Notes under the pieces: generated by a model
Seen by the model: only the letters and a program-made list of their open reading frames with translations
The model's database searches: none
Told to the model about the DNA's origin: nothing
Assembly: GCA_030066905.1 (NCBI GenBank)
Contig: JASJAR010000005.1
Coordinates: forward strand, 62,001 to 126,000
From: Paracoccaceae bacterium
Lineage (GTDB): Bacteria > Pseudomonadota > Alphaproteobacteria > Rhodobacterales > Rhodobacteraceae
DNA: 64,000 nt
Reading direction: 5' to 3'
Made by a program: the position numbers and the translations under genes
In this document: positions 54,842-63,450 of the stretch, piece by piece
Layout: every line of letters begins with the position of its first letter
Numbering within the stretch: position 1 is the stretch's first letter

Positions 54842-55887
54842 GCATCGTCAGCCTTCGCAACATCGAGAAGTATTACGGCGAGTACCACGCCCTGCGCGAC
54901 GTCTCGGTGGACATCGCTCAAGGGGAGTTCTTCTCGCTCTTGGGCCCCTCGGGCTGCGGGAAGACCACGCTTCTGCGTACCATCGCCGGGTTTGAGGATG
55001 TCACCTCCGGCGAGGTCGCCATCGCCGGGCAGGAGATGGCGGGCGTGCCGGCGAACCGGCGGCCGACGAACATGGTCTTTCAATCCTACGCGATCTTTCC
55101 CCATCTGTCGGTGGCCAAGAACGTGGCCTTCGGGCTGAGGCGCCGGGCCGATATCCCAAAGCAGTCGCGCGCGACGCTCGTCGAAGATGCGCTCAACATG
55201 GTCGGGCTCGACGGCTACGGCGCCCGTCGGGCGCATGCGCTTTCGGGCGGCCAGCGTCAGCGGGTCGCACTGGCCCGCGCACTCATCCTCAAACCCAAGG
55301 TCCTGCTTCTCGACGAGCCGCTCTCGGCGCTCGACAAGAAGATGCGCGAGCAGATGCAAAGCGAGCTTCGCCGCCTCCAGCGCCATGTGGGCATCACCTT
55401 CATCCTCGTCACCCATGACCAGGAGGAGGCGCTGACGATGTCGGACCGGATCGCGGTGATGTTCGAGGGCCGCATTGCCCAGATGGGGAGCCCCGAAGCG
55501 CTCTACCGTCGCCCCGAGACCCGCGCCGTTGCCGAGTTCATCGGCATGATGACCTTCCTTGAGGGCCGCGCGGCAAGTGGGACGGTCGAGGTCGAAGGGC
55601 TCGGCCGGGCCGAGATCGCCGCCCCCGAGGGCGCCGTCGCGGTGGGCGTCCGGCCCGAGACCCTCACCCTCTTGGCCCCAGGCGAGACCGCCGCCCGCGA
55701 AACCGCCGGCACCGTCGCCGACCGGGCCTATTACGGCGATATGACCTATTACGACATCGCGCTGCCGGGCACGGATACGCGCCTGACGGTGTCGATGAAG
55801 AACCGCCTAAGCCGCGCCGTCCTGGAGCCCGGCACCGAGGTTCGCCTCGGATGGGAACCCGACGCGCTTTTGGTCTACGCGACCTAA
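54838..55887 (+). CDS. potA: polyamine-type ABC transporter ATP-binding protein PotA
   Basis: A 349-aa ATPase: Walker A GPSGCGKTT, FQSYAIFPHLSV, signature LSGGQRQRVALAR, Walker B LLLDEPLSALD, switch His in VTHDQEEAL, and a C-terminal TOBE domain (about 260-345). GTG at 54838 overlaps the potC stop. Gene order B-C-A ends the operon; no potD follows. A gene-end repeat begins four bases after the stop. Confidence 0.87.
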   Translation: MSIVSLRNIEKYYGEYHALRDVSVDIAQGEFFSLLGPSGCGKTTLLRTIAGFEDVTSGEVAIAGQEMAGVPANRRPTNMVFQSYAIFPHLSVAKNVAFGLRRRADIPKQSRATLVEDALNMVGLDGYGARRAHALSGGQRQRVALARALILKPKVLLLDEPLSALDKKMREQMQSELRRLQRHVGITFILVTHDQEEALTMSDRIAVMFEGRIAQMGSPEALYRRPETRAVAEFIGMMTFLEGRAASGTVEVEGLGRAEIAAPEGAVAVGVRPETLTLLAPGETAARETAGTVADRAYYGDMTYYDIALPGTDTRLTVSMKNRLSRAVLEPGTEVRLGWEPDALLVYAT

Positions 55888-55891
55888 AGAC

Positions 55892-55937
55892 CCTTCACTT
55901 TGGCAAAAGTACCGGGGGGTCTGGGGCAGAGCCCCAG
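55892..55937 (+). repeat. gene-end repeat, copy B
   Basis: Starts CTTCACTTTGGCAAAAGTAC, then GGGGGG, and ends in a perfect seven-pair hairpin CTGGGGC/GCCCCAG with an AGA loop (55921-55937). It directly follows the potA stop in the same orientation. Confidence 0.6.
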
Positions 55938-55949
55938 TCCCGACCTGTT

Positions 55950-56567
55950 CTACTCATCCCGCGGCACGAGCCCGAGGCCCCGGAGGTAGATCCCGATGCC
56001 CGTCTCCAGAAGGTCCTCGGGCGGAAACGGTGCCTTCGTGCCGGGCGACCCGCGTGCGAAGAGCTCCACCACGCCGTGGGACATCGCCCAGATATGCGAC
56101 GAAAACATCTGCGGCGGCGGGCGCTTGTCGGCGGGGATGTGCTCAGAAAGCTTCTCAGCGGCGGTCTCCAGTACCCCGAACGCGCGGCGGGCGACGGCGG
56201 CAAGTTCCGGGGTGCGGTTGATCGAGATTCCGCTTTCGAACATCGCCACGTAATGCCCCGGATAGCGCCGGGCGAAGGCGAGATAGGCCCGGCCGGTAGC
56301 CTCGAAACTTGCAAGTGCCGAGGGCTGCCCGGTCTCATAGGCGTAGTCCATCAGATCGGCGAAAATCTCGTAGCCCTGGCGGGCGGCCTCGGCAATGAGG
56401 TCCTCGCGGCCCTCGAAATGGCGATAGACCGCCGCCGGGGTCACACCGGCCTGTTTCGCCGCCTCTGACACGGTGAACCCCGTCGGGCCCTTCGCTTCGA
56501 TGAGCTTCAGCGCGGCATCGACGAGGGCCTGTTTGAGATTGCCGTGATGGTAGCCGCGCTTAGGCAT
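55950..56567 (-). CDS. TetR-family transcriptional regulator
   Basis: A 205-aa repressor-type protein. The N-terminal helix-turn-helix is [20 protein letters not shown] followed by [18 protein letters not shown]. The ligand domain carries the TetR_C_33/WHG-like pattern ([20 protein letters not shown]). ATG at 56567 lies inside the last codons of ppk2 (eight-base overlap), so it is probably translated from the ppk2 transcript. Its target is unknown; control of ppk2 or of its own operon is the simplest guess. Confidence 0.85.
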   Translation of the reverse strand: MPKRGYHHGNLKQALVDAALKLIEAKGPTGFTVSEAAKQAGVTPAAVYRHFEGREDLIAEAARQGYEIFADLMDYAYETGQPSALASFEATGRAYLAFARRYPGHYVAMFESGISINRTPELAAVARRAFGVLETAAEKLSEHIPADKRPPPQMFSSHIWAMSHGVVELFARGSPGTKAPFPPEDLLETGIGIYLRGLGLVPRDE

Positions 56568-57429
56568 GCCAGAGATCGGGCCCGCCGCAGATCGCGGGGT
56601 CGGGCGGGCCGGCAACGGCGGCATCCTTGCCGGCATAATCGACCCCGTTCGTGAGCGCCCGGATGGCGGCGAGCCGGGCGCGGCGCTTGTCGTCGGTGCG
56701 AAGCACTGTCCAGGGGGCGACCGGCGTGTGGCTCCGCTCGAACGTTTCGGCAATGGCGTCGGTATAGTCTTCCCATTTCGCCAGCCCCTCGACGTCGATC
56801 GACGAGAGTTTCCATTGCCTGAGCGGGTCGCGCTCGCGTTGGAGGAAGCGACGGAGCTGTTCGGCCCGCCCGACATTGAGCCAGAGCTTCAGGACATGGA
56901 TGCCCTCGTCGATGAGTAGGCTCTCGAATCCGGGAAGCTGGCGGAAAAACTGCGCCCTCTCATGGGTGTCGCAGAAGCCGAACACATGCTCGACGACGGC
57001 ACGATTGTACCAGGAGCGATCGAAGAAAACGATCTCGCCGGCTGTGGGCAATTCGTCGACGTAACGCTGGAAATACCATTGCCCCCGCTCGCGGTCGGAG
57101 GGCTTGGCGAGGGCGACCGTCCGCGCCGCGCGCGGGTTGAGGTTTTCGCGAAACCGCTTGATCGTGCCGCCCTTTCCGGCGGCGTCCCGGCCCTCGAAGA
57201 GCACGACAATGCGCTTTCCCGTCTCCCGCACGTCGCGGAGGAGCTTTGCCAGTTCGAGCTGGAGCGCGTAGAGCGTCTCTTCGTAATCGTGCTTGTCCAT
57301 GCGCTCGGGGTAGGGGTAGCCGTCCGACAGGATCGCACCTTTGGGGACCGCGCGGATCGCCTCACGCACAGGGTCGGGCGCCTCGGTTTCGAAATAACGG
57401 GTGATGGCGCCGTCGAAGGGCAGGGTCAT
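56560..57429 (-). CDS. ppk2: polyphosphate kinase 2
   Basis: Transfers phosphate between polyphosphate and nucleoside diphosphates. The 289-aa protein has the PPK2 P-loop [16 protein letters not shown], the lid/Walker B region [20 protein letters not shown], and [20 protein letters not shown]. Length and motifs fit the single-domain class I enzymes. ATG at 57429 with AAGG upstream is preferred over GTG at 57444. Confidence 0.9.
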   Translation of the reverse strand: MTLPFDGAITRYFETEAPDPVREAIRAVPKGAILSDGYPYPERMDKHDYEETLYALQLELAKLLRDVRETGKRIVVLFEGRDAAGKGGTIKRFRENLNPRAARTVALAKPSDRERGQWYFQRYVDELPTAGEIVFFDRSWYNRAVVEHVFGFCDTHERAQFFRQLPGFESLLIDEGIHVLKLWLNVGRAEQLRRFLQRERDPLRQWKLSSIDVEGLAKWEDYTDAIAETFERSHTPVAPWTVLRTDDKRRARLAAIRALTNGVDYAGKDAAVAGPPDPAICGGPDLWHA

Positions 57430-57493
57430 GTTATAGGCCTTCACTTTTTGGCGAGCCTAGGGGGATGGGCGGCGCTGAGCAAGCCGGGCGGGG

Positions 57494-57554
57494 AGGGGGC
57501 TGTCTGCCCCCGCCGCTGCGCGGCCCCCCGAGAGTATTTCTTGGAAAATGAAGG
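57494..57554 (-). repeat. gene-end repeat, copy C
   Basis: On the minus strand it reads CTTCATTTTCCAAGAAATAC, then CGGGGGG, a GC-rich stem, and a six-pair hairpin GGGGGC/GCCCCC at its far end. It begins 10 bases after the stop of the alpha/beta hydrolase gene, in that gene's orientation. Confidence 0.6.
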
Positions 57555-57564
57555 GCCGGGGGGC

Positions 57565-58530
57565 TCAGCGGAGGCCGGCCCGCGTTGCGGCGCGGTCGAC
57601 GGCGGCGACCACCGCATCCTCGTGGGTATGGTGCGGCATGTGGCCCGCTCCTTCGATCACCGTCAGGCGAACCGTGTCGAGCCGTTCCGAGAGCGGGCCG
57701 GAATGGACCGCGATGGGCACCGTGGTGTCGGCGTCGCCGTGGACGATCTCGATGGGGAGATCGAGGCTCGTGTAGCGCTCCTCCATCGCGACGACATGGG
57801 GGCGGAGCCAGTTCACCTGTCGGGCGTTGGAGCGGAAGACGGGCAGACGGATCGGCATGTAGGCGCCGATGTGATCGGCATAGCCCGCAGGCATCGGCGC
57901 GGGGGCGAAGGTTGCACGAACCCCCTCCTCTATCCGCGCCATCGGGGTCGCGCCGGTCAGGACAGGCGAGACGAGGCCGCCGCCGAGTACTGTGCCGTTG
58001 ACCCGGTAAAGCCAGCCGAGATCGCCGGGCCAGGGCAGGGCAACGCCGGCGACGAGGACGACGGCGGCGGGGTCGTGGTCGAGCGCCCAGGCCAGTGCTA
58101 CAATGCCGCCGAAGGAATGACCCAGAACGATCGGGTCTTCCACACCGAGCCGGCGCAACGCACCGGCGAGATGTCGCGCCTGCTCGGCGGGGCTTTCGGC
58201 CGCATTGGCGAAGGCACTGGGATGGATCGGGTCGGAGTAACCGAGCCCCGGCCGGTCGAAAGCAATCACCCGGTAGCGGTCGGCGAGCCGGTCGGCGATC
58301 CGATAGGTGAAGTCGCGGTGCGAGCCGAAGGCGCCGTGGATCAGTACCAGGGCCGGTCCCCCGCCCATCTCGACATAATGGACCCGGCGTCCCTCGACCT
58401 CGACGAAGGCTCCCGCCGGCGGGTAGGTAGCCTCGGCCCGGGCAGTGCGGATCAGCGCCGCGCCATAGACCGCGCCATAGACCAGCGCGAGGCCGAGAAG
58501 GCTAAGGCTTGCCAATCTGGTCCAGCTCAT
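57565..58530 (-). CDS. alpha/beta hydrolase, membrane-anchored
   Basis: A 321-aa alpha/beta hydrolase with an N-terminal hydrophobic anchor (residues 6-28). The oxyanion region is [13 protein letters not shown], the nucleophile Ser is in [12 protein letters not shown], the acidic residue in [10 protein letters not shown], and the His in EGAGHMPHH. The substrate is unknown. It overlaps the 3' end of metA by 29 bases and so is probably co-transcribed with it, but it lacks the features of MetX. Confidence 0.8.
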   Translation of the reverse strand: MSWTRLASLSLLGLALVYGAVYGAALIRTARAEATYPPAGAFVEVEGRRVHYVEMGGGPALVLIHGAFGSHRDFTYRIADRLADRYRVIAFDRPGLGYSDPIHPSAFANAAESPAEQARHLAGALRRLGVEDPIVLGHSFGGIVALAWALDHDPAAVVLVAGVALPWPGDLGWLYRVNGTVLGGGLVSPVLTGATPMARIEEGVRATFAPAPMPAGYADHIGAYMPIRLPVFRSNARQVNWLRPHVVAMEERYTSLDLPIEIVHGDADTTVPIAVHSGPLSERLDTVRLTVIEGAGHMPHHTHEDAVVAAVDRAATRAGLR

Positions 58531-59428
58531 ATGGTGTCGTCTGGTAGATCTCGTTGATCCAATTGCCGTAGAGAAGATGGGCGTGAGAACGCCAGCGGTT
58601 CTGAGGTGTCAGGGCGGGATTGTCGCCGGGATAGTAGTTGGCCGGAACATTGATCTCGGTGCCCGCCGCAACGTCTCGGTCGTATTCCTCCTTCAGCGTC
58701 CCGCTGTCGTACTCGAAGTGATTGAGGATGTAGAGGGCGCGGTGCGAAGGGTCCTCCACCAGGCAGGGGCCGACTTCTTCCGAGCCCAGAAGCGTCGAAA
58801 GCGCGGGCGTTGCGTCGATTTCGTCCTGGCGGACTTCCGTCCAGCGCGAGACCGGAATCACGCAATCGTCCGAAAAGCCCCGGAGGTAGGGCGAGGCCGG
58901 CGCAAGGTTCTGGTGGCGGAAGCAGCCGAAGGCCTTGTGCGGCAGGAGGTGTTTTTCGAGGTGATGGAAATGCCAGGCCATCGCCATCCCGCCCCAGCAG
59001 ACACCGAAGGTGGAATGGACTGAGACCTGGGTCCAGTCCATGACCTCTTCCAGTTCGCCCCAATAGGTCACCTCCTCGAACGGCAGATGCTCGATAGGGG
59101 CACCGGTGATGACGAGCCCGTCGAACTTCTCGCCCGAGGCCGCGACCTCGGCAAACGGCCGGTAGAACGCCTCCATATGTTCGGCCGCCGTATTCTTCGT
59201 TTCATGCTCAGTCATGCGGATAAGATGGAGGTCGATCTGCAAGGGCGTCGCCCCGATGAGCCGCGCGAATTGCGTCTCGGTCTGGATTTTCTTCGGCATC
59301 AGGTTCAAGAGTCCGATCCGCAAGGGCCGGATGTCCTGTCGCGCCGCACGGTCCTCGCCCATCACCATCACGCCCTCACGGGAAAGGACGTCGAAGGCGG
59401 GCAGGGTACGCGGCAGGGTGATGGGCAT
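58502..59428 (-). CDS. metA: homoserine O-acyltransferase MetA (predicted acetyl-specific)
   Basis: Activates homoserine for methionine synthesis. The 308-aa protein from ATG 59428 has [20 protein letters not shown] and the catalytic Cys in [12 protein letters not shown]. The catalytic His is in [16 protein letters not shown], and [15 protein letters not shown] follows. At the residue that decides acyl-CoA use this protein has Glu (E113 in [14 protein letters not shown]) where the succinyl enzyme of E. coli has Gly, so acetyl-CoA is the predicted donor. The frame opens at 59488, but the upstream codons are not conserved. No SAM riboswitch is visible in the 34-base gap before it. Confidence 0.9.
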   Translation of the reverse strand: MPITLPRTLPAFDVLSREGVMVMGEDRAARQDIRPLRIGLLNLMPKKIQTETQFARLIGATPLQIDLHLIRMTEHETKNTAAEHMEAFYRPFAEVAASGEKFDGLVITGAPIEHLPFEEVTYWGELEEVMDWTQVSVHSTFGVCWGGMAMAWHFHHLEKHLLPHKAFGCFRHQNLAPASPYLRGFSDDCVIPVSRWTEVRQDEIDATPALSTLLGSEEVGPCLVEDPSHRALYILNHFEYDSGTLKEEYDRDVAAGTEINVPANYYPGDNPALTPQNRWRSHAHLLYGNWINEIYQTTPYELDQIGKP

Positions 59429-59462
59429 GCGATCGGGCCTTTTCGCAAAAGGGACCCCGGAC

Positions 59463-60335
59463 TTAGGCGCTTTCGGAGCGGGCCTCAAGAGCGCGGGCGA
59501 CCGCCTCGGTGAGGTCTTCGGGCCGGGCCACCGAGGCGATGTCCTCGGCCGGTAGGGTCACCCCCCAGCGCTCGGCAATGGCCCGGTAGCGCGGCTGGCG
59601 GTGGGCGAGGGCACGGGCATAGGTCCAGCGCACGAACGCGTCGGGATCGACCTCCGTCTCCGACGTGCCGGTTTCGCTGCGATAGGCGTCCCAGGCAGAG
59701 TCGAGGAAGGTCTCTTCGTAACACATCGGTTTGGGATCGCGGTCGAAGCGCCGGATGAGCGCTTGGGTGTGGGCCTCCGACCCTTCGATCCAGACGAGAA
59801 GAACCGTGTCGGCCAATGTCGTGAGCACCGGGTCCCCGGGATCGGTGGGGTCGACCACTTCGCAGAGCGAGCCGGAGGCATCGCAGACGAAATCGTCGAT
59901 TCCGTAAAGGCGCGCCGCGCGGTCGACGAAATGGGGAGTGTCGAGGAGCGCGGCGACCTCGGCCTGGCGATGGAGTGCCTGGCGGCGGCGGTATTCCTCC
60001 CAAGGGAGGCCGCCTTTGGCGGGATCGCCGGGCTTGCCGAGATAGGTCGAAAGCGGGGAGAGGTTCTGGAAGGTGATGTTCGATGCGATGTAGATCGAAT
60101 CCGAACGCAGGAGATCGGCGAGATACGGCACTTTCATTGCCTCGGCCTTGAAGCTGTCGGCGATGTGCTCGCCCATGTAGCGGGTGCCGATCCGGTAATC
60201 GATGGAATAGTGATACCAGCCGCCTGTCGCCCGGAGCATGGCCGAGACATGGGTCTTGCCGAGCCCCGACATACCGAAAAACAGCACCCGTTTGGCCGGT
60301 GCCGTCCGCCATGCATCCGCGGTCTGATAGATCAT
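59463..60335 (-). CDS. P-loop ATPase of unknown function
   Basis: A 290-aa protein with a Walker A motif [19 protein letters not shown] near residue 20, a hydrophobic Walker-B-like strand ([13 protein letters not shown]) and no transmembrane helix. It looks like a small nucleoside-kinase/AAA-type fold. I recognise no named family, although similar proteins are annotated simply as ATPase in Rhodobacterales. It lies 34 bases upstream of metA on the same strand, which suggests a shared transcript. ATG at 60335. Confidence 0.6.
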   Translation of the reverse strand: MIYQTADAWRTAPAKRVLFFGMSGLGKTHVSAMLRATGGWYHYSIDYRIGTRYMGEHIADSFKAEAMKVPYLADLLRSDSIYIASNITFQNLSPLSTYLGKPGDPAKGGLPWEEYRRRQALHRQAEVAALLDTPHFVDRAARLYGIDDFVCDASGSLCEVVDPTDPGDPVLTTLADTVLLVWIEGSEAHTQALIRRFDRDPKPMCYEETFLDSAWDAYRSETGTSETEVDPDAFVRWTYARALAHRQPRYRAIAERWGVTLPAEDIASVARPEDLTEAVARALEARSESA

Positions 60336-60465
60336 CGCGCGCCCTCGCTGTCTTGGGCACGGCTCCTAGCGTGTCTTGCCCGGCGGGGCCAGCGGGTTGG
60401 AGGGTCGGCGCGCACCCGATTGGCCAGCGGCAAGGCCCCCCGACAGGCTTGAGGCCAGGCCGCCG

Positions 60466-61569
60466 CTAGAACGTCACGCCAACCCGCACCCCGGCCCCAA
60501 TGGCGTTGTTGCCGGAGAAGTCCGAGGCGGCGTTGATGCCGTCCAGCGTTGTCTCGGTGTCGCCGATGAAGGCGTAGCTGACGCCGCCCGAGATCGATAC
60601 ATTCCCTCGGGTATGCTGGGCGCCGAGATTGAGCGTGGTGTTTCCGTCTGTGGGCCCGAGGTTCGAGGCAAAACCGCCCGTGGGGGCCTCGTAGGAGGCC
60701 GACGCGGAGACCGACCAGGCGTCGTTCAGGCGGCGGCCGACCCCGAGGGCATAGGTGATCGTGTCACTGTCATAGGAGACGAGCGAGCCGCCGCTCGTCA
60801 CGGTCGCATAGTCGTCGGGCGAGATGTCGAAATCGGACCAGTTGACCCAGCGGACGGCGCCGAAAACCAGCGTGTCCTGGGCGACGCCGGACTGGAATTC
60901 GAGGTTCAGCTGCTGCGGCGTGTCGACCGTCGTGGTCGAACGGCGGTCGGCCCCAAACGTGTCGGTCGTCTCGGTGGTATCGAGTTCGTGGCGGATTTTC
61001 GATATGTAGGTGAGGGCCACCCGGAGGGCGATCTCGGGCCGTTCATAGGCCGCGCCGAAGATATAGCCGAACCCCTCGTCCTGGGCACCGTCAGCGCTGT
61101 AATTGTCGACAAAGGGTACGACCGCTTCGGCGGAGAGGGTTTGGGCCCGCAGGCCGCCGTAGACGCTGAAATTGTCCGGGGTGGTGTACTTCAACATCGC
61201 GGTGACGGCGCTGGAATTGAGTGACGCCGTCGAGCCGGCCGCGAAATAGCCGGTTCCGGCGGCGTAGTCGACATCGGCGCCGTAGGGCTGGTCGAAAATG
61301 ATCGCGTAGGAAAGGCGCTCGTTCAGGTCGGCGCGGAATGCGGCACCGAACTGGACGTAATCGGCGGCCATGTCGCCCGAGGGAAAGCCGCCAAGGCCAG
61401 CGACCGCATTGCCCGACACGTCCGGGCTCACCGCGCCGAAGCTGAACTCGGCATAGGTGCCCTCCTGAAACAGAACCCGCGTTGAAAACGCGGAGCGCTC
61501 CACACCGCCCCCATGGGCGGCCGAGGCGAATAGCGAAGCGGCGACGGCAGTGCCGATTGCGCGTGTCAT
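60466..61569 (-). CDS. FadL/OMPP1-family outer-membrane transporter
   Basis: Outer-membrane beta-barrel of 367 aa for uptake of hydrophobic compounds such as long-chain fatty acids. A signal peptide (residues 1-20, ending AHG) is followed by the hatch-like region and alternating amphipathic strands (FGAAFRADLNERLSYAIIFD), with an aromatic C-terminus GVRVGVTF, as needed for barrel assembly. It is shorter than E. coli FadL (446). ATG at 61569. An inverted repeat 88-106 bases upstream may control it. Confidence 0.85.
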   Translation of the reverse strand: MTRAIGTAVAASLFASAAHGGGVERSAFSTRVLFQEGTYAEFSFGAVSPDVSGNAVAGLGGFPSGDMAADYVQFGAAFRADLNERLSYAIIFDQPYGADVDYAAGTGYFAAGSTASLNSSAVTAMLKYTTPDNFSVYGGLRAQTLSAEAVVPFVDNYSADGAQDEGFGYIFGAAYERPEIALRVALTYISKIRHELDTTETTDTFGADRRSTTTVDTPQQLNLEFQSGVAQDTLVFGAVRWVNWSDFDISPDDYATVTSGGSLVSYDSDTITYALGVGRRLNDAWSVSASASYEAPTGGFASNLGPTDGNTTLNLGAQHTRGNVSISGGVSYAFIGDTETTLDGINAASDFSGNNAIGAGVRVGVTF

Positions 61570-61656
61570 ATTGGGTGTCCTCCCCGACGTGAGTGGACGG
61601 GACGCTAGGTCCACCCGCCGACGCGTGCAATTCTTTACGCCACGTTAGCGCTGAGG

Positions 61657-61675
61657 TTGTGACGCGGCGTCACAA
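61657..61675. promoter_or_regulatory. inverted repeat upstream of the FadL-type gene
   Basis: TTGTGACGCGGCGTCACAA has eight-base perfect arms around CGG. It spans the stop codon of the DMT exporter gene and lies 88 bases upstream of the FadL-type start. No T-run follows on either strand, so an operator is more likely than a terminator. It resembles a CRP half-site pair with one extra spacer base, or a GntR/TetR-type operator. Confidence 0.4.
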
Positions 61676-62560
61676 ATCTGCCGCTTTCGCGCGGGCTGTT
61701 GCGATGTTGAGGTAGTTCGCCGCGAAGATCAGTGCCCCACCGAGAAACACCGGCGCGCTGAGCGGTTCGTCGTAAAAGACGGCGCCAAGAAGGGCGATGG
61801 CGGGCAGGCGCAGAAAGTCCATCGGCACGACGACGGTGGCCGGGGCAAGGGTCAGTGCGGTCGTGAGGCATAGATGGGCGAAAAGCCCCGCCGCGCCGAT
61901 TAGCGCGAGCCATGGCCAAAGAGCCGGCGAGGGCCAAGTGATGTCGCCGTCGATCCCCGCAGCGATCACGCCCATCCCCGCCTGCATCACCGTCAGCCAG
62001 AATAGGATCGACACGGTCGTCTCGGTGCGGGTCAGAAGCTTCGTGATTACGATGGAGCCGGCAAAGCCGATGGCGGAGGCGGCTGCCGCAAGGAGCCCGA
62101 CGGCGTCGCCGCCCGCGCCGGGCTGGGCGACGATCAGCGCCCCGGCAAAACCGAGCCCGACGGCGGCGAGCCGGACGCGCGTGAGACGTTCGCCGAGGAT
62201 CAGCGCGGCCAGGATCATCACCCAGATCGGCGAGGTGAATTCAAGCGCGAAGAGCTGGGCGAGCGGGATCAGCGTGAGGGCGTAGAACCAGAGGTTCTGA
62301 CCCGCGAAGTGGCTGAGGTTGCGCAGCCCGTGGAGGCCGAGGCGACGAGGCGCGATGTCCCGCAAGCGGCCGAGGGCAGCCCCCAGCGAGACGACGAGCG
62401 CGATGCCGATGAACGAGCGGTACATCATGATCTCGAACGTATCGAGCTCCGAGGCGGCTGCCCGGCCGGCCACCGCCATCGAGGAAAACGCCACGATGGC
62501 GCCCGCCATCCAGAGCGCCGCCAGGCCGGGGCGCGCGTCACCGGAGCCAGGGAATGACAT
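61670..62560 (-). CDS. EamA/DMT-superfamily transporter
   Basis: Ten-helix drug/metabolite transporter of 296 aa with two EamA repeats. Repeat 1 runs about 12-142 (ALEFTSPIWVMILAALILGE) and repeat 2 about 152-285 (PMDFLRLPAIALLGAVFYDE). Likely an exporter of a small metabolite; the substrate cannot be told. It starts inside the ydcF-like gene (23-base overlap), so both are read from one transcript. Confidence 0.85.
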   Translation of the reverse strand: MSFPGSGDARPGLAALWMAGAIVAFSSMAVAGRAAASELDTFEIMMYRSFIGIALVVSLGAALGRLRDIAPRRLGLHGLRNLSHFAGQNLWFYALTLIPLAQLFALEFTSPIWVMILAALILGERLTRVRLAAVGLGFAGALIVAQPGAGGDAVGLLAAAASAIGFAGSIVITKLLTRTETTVSILFWLTVMQAGMGVIAAGIDGDITWPSPALWPWLALIGAAGLFAHLCLTTALTLAPATVVVPMDFLRLPAIALLGAVFYDEPLSAPVFLGGALIFAANYLNIATARAKAADL

Positions 62561-63185
62561 GTCGGTCTTCGACGCCGAGGGCCAGAGCGGCCGAGGCGCT
62601 TGCCGCTCGGGCGATGTTGAGCGGCCACTTCACGCCTTCTAGGAGGAGCCAGGGTGTGACGGGTTGGGCCTCGTCCGGGTCGGCGGCGACGGCCACGATC
62701 TCGCCGAAGCCCGCCCAGCGGAACGACGCCACCGCCCGCGACAGGTGGTAGCGATGGGTGACAAGGATCACCCGCTCCGCCGGGTCCACTGCATCGAGGC
62801 GGGCGGAGTTCCAGGCGTTTTGCAGGGTCGAACGAGAGCCGGCCTCTGTGACGACGGCCTCGGCCGGGACGCCGGCGGCAATCGCGCGTTCGGTCATCGC
62901 GACGGCATCGCCAGGCAGGCCGCCGTCCCTTGTGCCGCCGCCGGACATCACCAGAAGCGGCGCCTGACCGTCCCGCCAAAGCGCGATGCCGCGGTCCACC
63001 CGTTCGAATGTCTCGCTGAGGCCGCCGCTGTTTTCCTCCCATGGACCAGACAGCACCACGATGGCCGCGGCCGGGCCAATCGGTTCGGGTTCGGTGTAAC
63101 GGGCGATGGAGGTTGCCGTCCAGAGGAGGGACAGACCGACGCCAAGGACCACCACGGACAGGAGCATGCGCAGCAGTCGGATCAT
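62538..63185 (-). CDS. YdcF/DUF218 family membrane-anchored protein
   Basis: A 215-aa protein: an N-terminal membrane helix (residues 5-27) followed by a DUF218 domain with AAIVVLSGPWEE, DRGIALWRDGQAPLLVMSGG, GSRSTLQNAWNSARL and VILVTHRYHLSRAV. This family includes SanA, ElyC and YdcF proteins linked to envelope integrity and peptidoglycan or lipid-carrier metabolism. ATG at 63185 is preferred over an open frame to 63422, as the membrane helix starts there. It overlaps the DMT gene. Confidence 0.8.
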   Translation of the reverse strand: MIRLLRMLLSVVVLGVGLSLLWTATSIARYTEPEPIGPAAAIVVLSGPWEENSGGLSETFERVDRGIALWRDGQAPLLVMSGGGTRDGGLPGDAVAMTERAIAAGVPAEAVVTEAGSRSTLQNAWNSARLDAVDPAERVILVTHRYHLSRAVASFRWAGFGEIVAVAADPDEAQPVTPWLLLEGVKWPLNIARAASASAALALGVEDRHVIPWLR

Positions 63186-63450
63186 GTGACCGCCCGGACC
63201 GTGCGAACGATCCGGCCGGCGGCGGTACTGCCACCGGCGTCTTGCGCCGTTGCCCTGCGATGTCCTCGCAAGAACCAAGCCCGGCCGAGCGCACCCTCGG
63301 CCGGGCTCGCACTGTCCCGGGGCGTGGCGGCGAACGCGATGAATCGGGCTCTCGGGCTTTCGTTGTTCCGACCGCTCTGCCCTCGGCGTGGCCTCAGGCG
63401 TTCGTCGTTTGAATAGGTCCACCGGACCTTTTCATCCTTCGGACCGCTCC

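Noticed and set aside
59429-59462. Possible SAM-II riboswitch before metA
   Set aside because: The gap to the upstream gene is only 34 bases, too short for the element; it holds just a six-pair CCTTTT/AAAAGG hairpin.
63415-63432. Hairpin AGGTCC/GGACCT with four T near guaA
   Set aside because: The T-run is on the plus strand, but the flanking genes are on the minus strand; it cannot terminate guaA transcription.
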